The notes beneath the pieces were generated by a model. The model worked only from the letters and a program-made list of their open reading frames with translations. It was not told where the DNA came from and made no database searches. 64,000 bases of DNA from Thysanoteuthis rhombus. Lineage: Eukaryota; Mollusca; Cephalopoda; Oegopsida; Thysanoteuthidae. This document shows, in pieces, positions 63,546-64,000 of the stretch (position 1 is the first letter of the stretch; the number at the start of each line of letters is the position of its first letter). The stretch is from the NCBI GenBank assembly GCA_963457665.1, contig OY735203.1:2512501-2576500 (forward strand), read 5' to 3'. The position numbers and the translations under genes are program-made.

Positions 63546-63632
63546 ATTATTGTGTCATCCACAGACAGCTGTTTCGTTGTATAACAACTCTTCAGTGTGG
63601 CTATAGACTATCCATTATTCCATCCAGTACCA
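63546..63632. repeat. 87-bp direct repeat, copy 2
   Basis: Near-identical to 63245-63331, offset 301 bases; followed directly by (TA)n. Confidence 0.9.
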
Positions 63633-63634
63633 CA

Positions 63635-63636
<2 letters not shown>

Positions 63637-63709
<73 letters not shown>

Positions 63710-63710
63710 T
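63637..63710. repeat. (TA)n microsatellite
   Basis: TA array with one G interruption. Confidence 0.95.
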
Positions 63711-64000
63711 GTGAATAAATGACAAATCTGGAAAATTATTATTTATTCATAATTTTTATTTTTCATGGAAAAAAGACATTATCATTGAATGCCACAAACA
63801 AGATCATGATAGAAGCAGCATTGCACTATCATGACATGAAACATCACTACAAAAAAATTTAATTATTATCAGATCGGTTGAAGAAGATGAAATATTCATC
63901 ACAATGACATAACATTGTAGGATGACTGTTTTTAAATCAAAATTCTTTTTCCACAAAAACGTGCAAAGTCTATGACTATATATATATACAACGATATTTA

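Overview
The window is eukaryotic, animal nuclear DNA. Coding sequence is split into short exons by long AT-rich introns with GT-AG borders. There are long (TA)n, (GATA)n and (GA)n arrays, and relics of hAT, mariner, Penelope-like, LINE and SINE-like elements. Both proteins read as invertebrate orthologues of animal families. Several copies of a GGGAGATAA-type motif, seen at the ends of many molluscan repeats, together with the very long introns suggest a mollusc, most likely a cephalopod. The species placement is inference.

Two genes lie tail to tail. On the + strand, 2583-26776 holds 13 exons of a secreted animal haem peroxidase (myeloperoxidase/chorion-peroxidase superfamily). All exon phases agree. 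They give about 793-807 codons, with every catalytic landmark present and a C-terminal thrombospondin type 1-like module. The first exon or exons (initiator Met, signal peptide) are not identified. An exon-like signal-peptide ORF sits oddly inside intron 8.

On the - strand, 61899-31303 holds what looks like the complete coding sequence of DHX15 (Prp43), the DEAH-box RNA helicase of spliceosome disassembly and ribosome biogenesis. It has 13 exons totalling 2229 nt (742 aa plus stop). Its start codon lies beside a TATA-less promoter-like stretch with ETS and CRE-like sites.

Layout: 1-2582 is upstream repeats (a 55-bp-arm foldback, TA arrays, a hAT-like non-autonomous element, an ATCT array). 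2583-26776 is the peroxidase gene, whose introns carry a Penelope-like element with a GIY-YIG domain, a hAT transposase pseudogene, a mariner relic, a degenerate tandem repeat rich in AGGTCA half-sites, and foldback repeats. 26777-31302 is the convergent intergenic region with the 3' UTRs. 31303-61899 is DHX15, whose introns carry MITE-like elements with terminal inverted repeats, a LINE fragment, dispersed repeat pairs and many A/T runs. 61900-64000 is the DHX15 promoter followed by TA/CA arrays, a third foldback, and an 87-bp duplication flanking a tRNA-like SINE segment.

No functional link between the genes is visible: one product is probably extracellular and oxidative, the other is nuclear and housekeeping. 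The points most worth a second look are the peroxidase-TSP1 architecture, the stray signal-peptide exon, the recurrent foldback-beside-(TA)n structures, and the DR4-containing tandem repeat.
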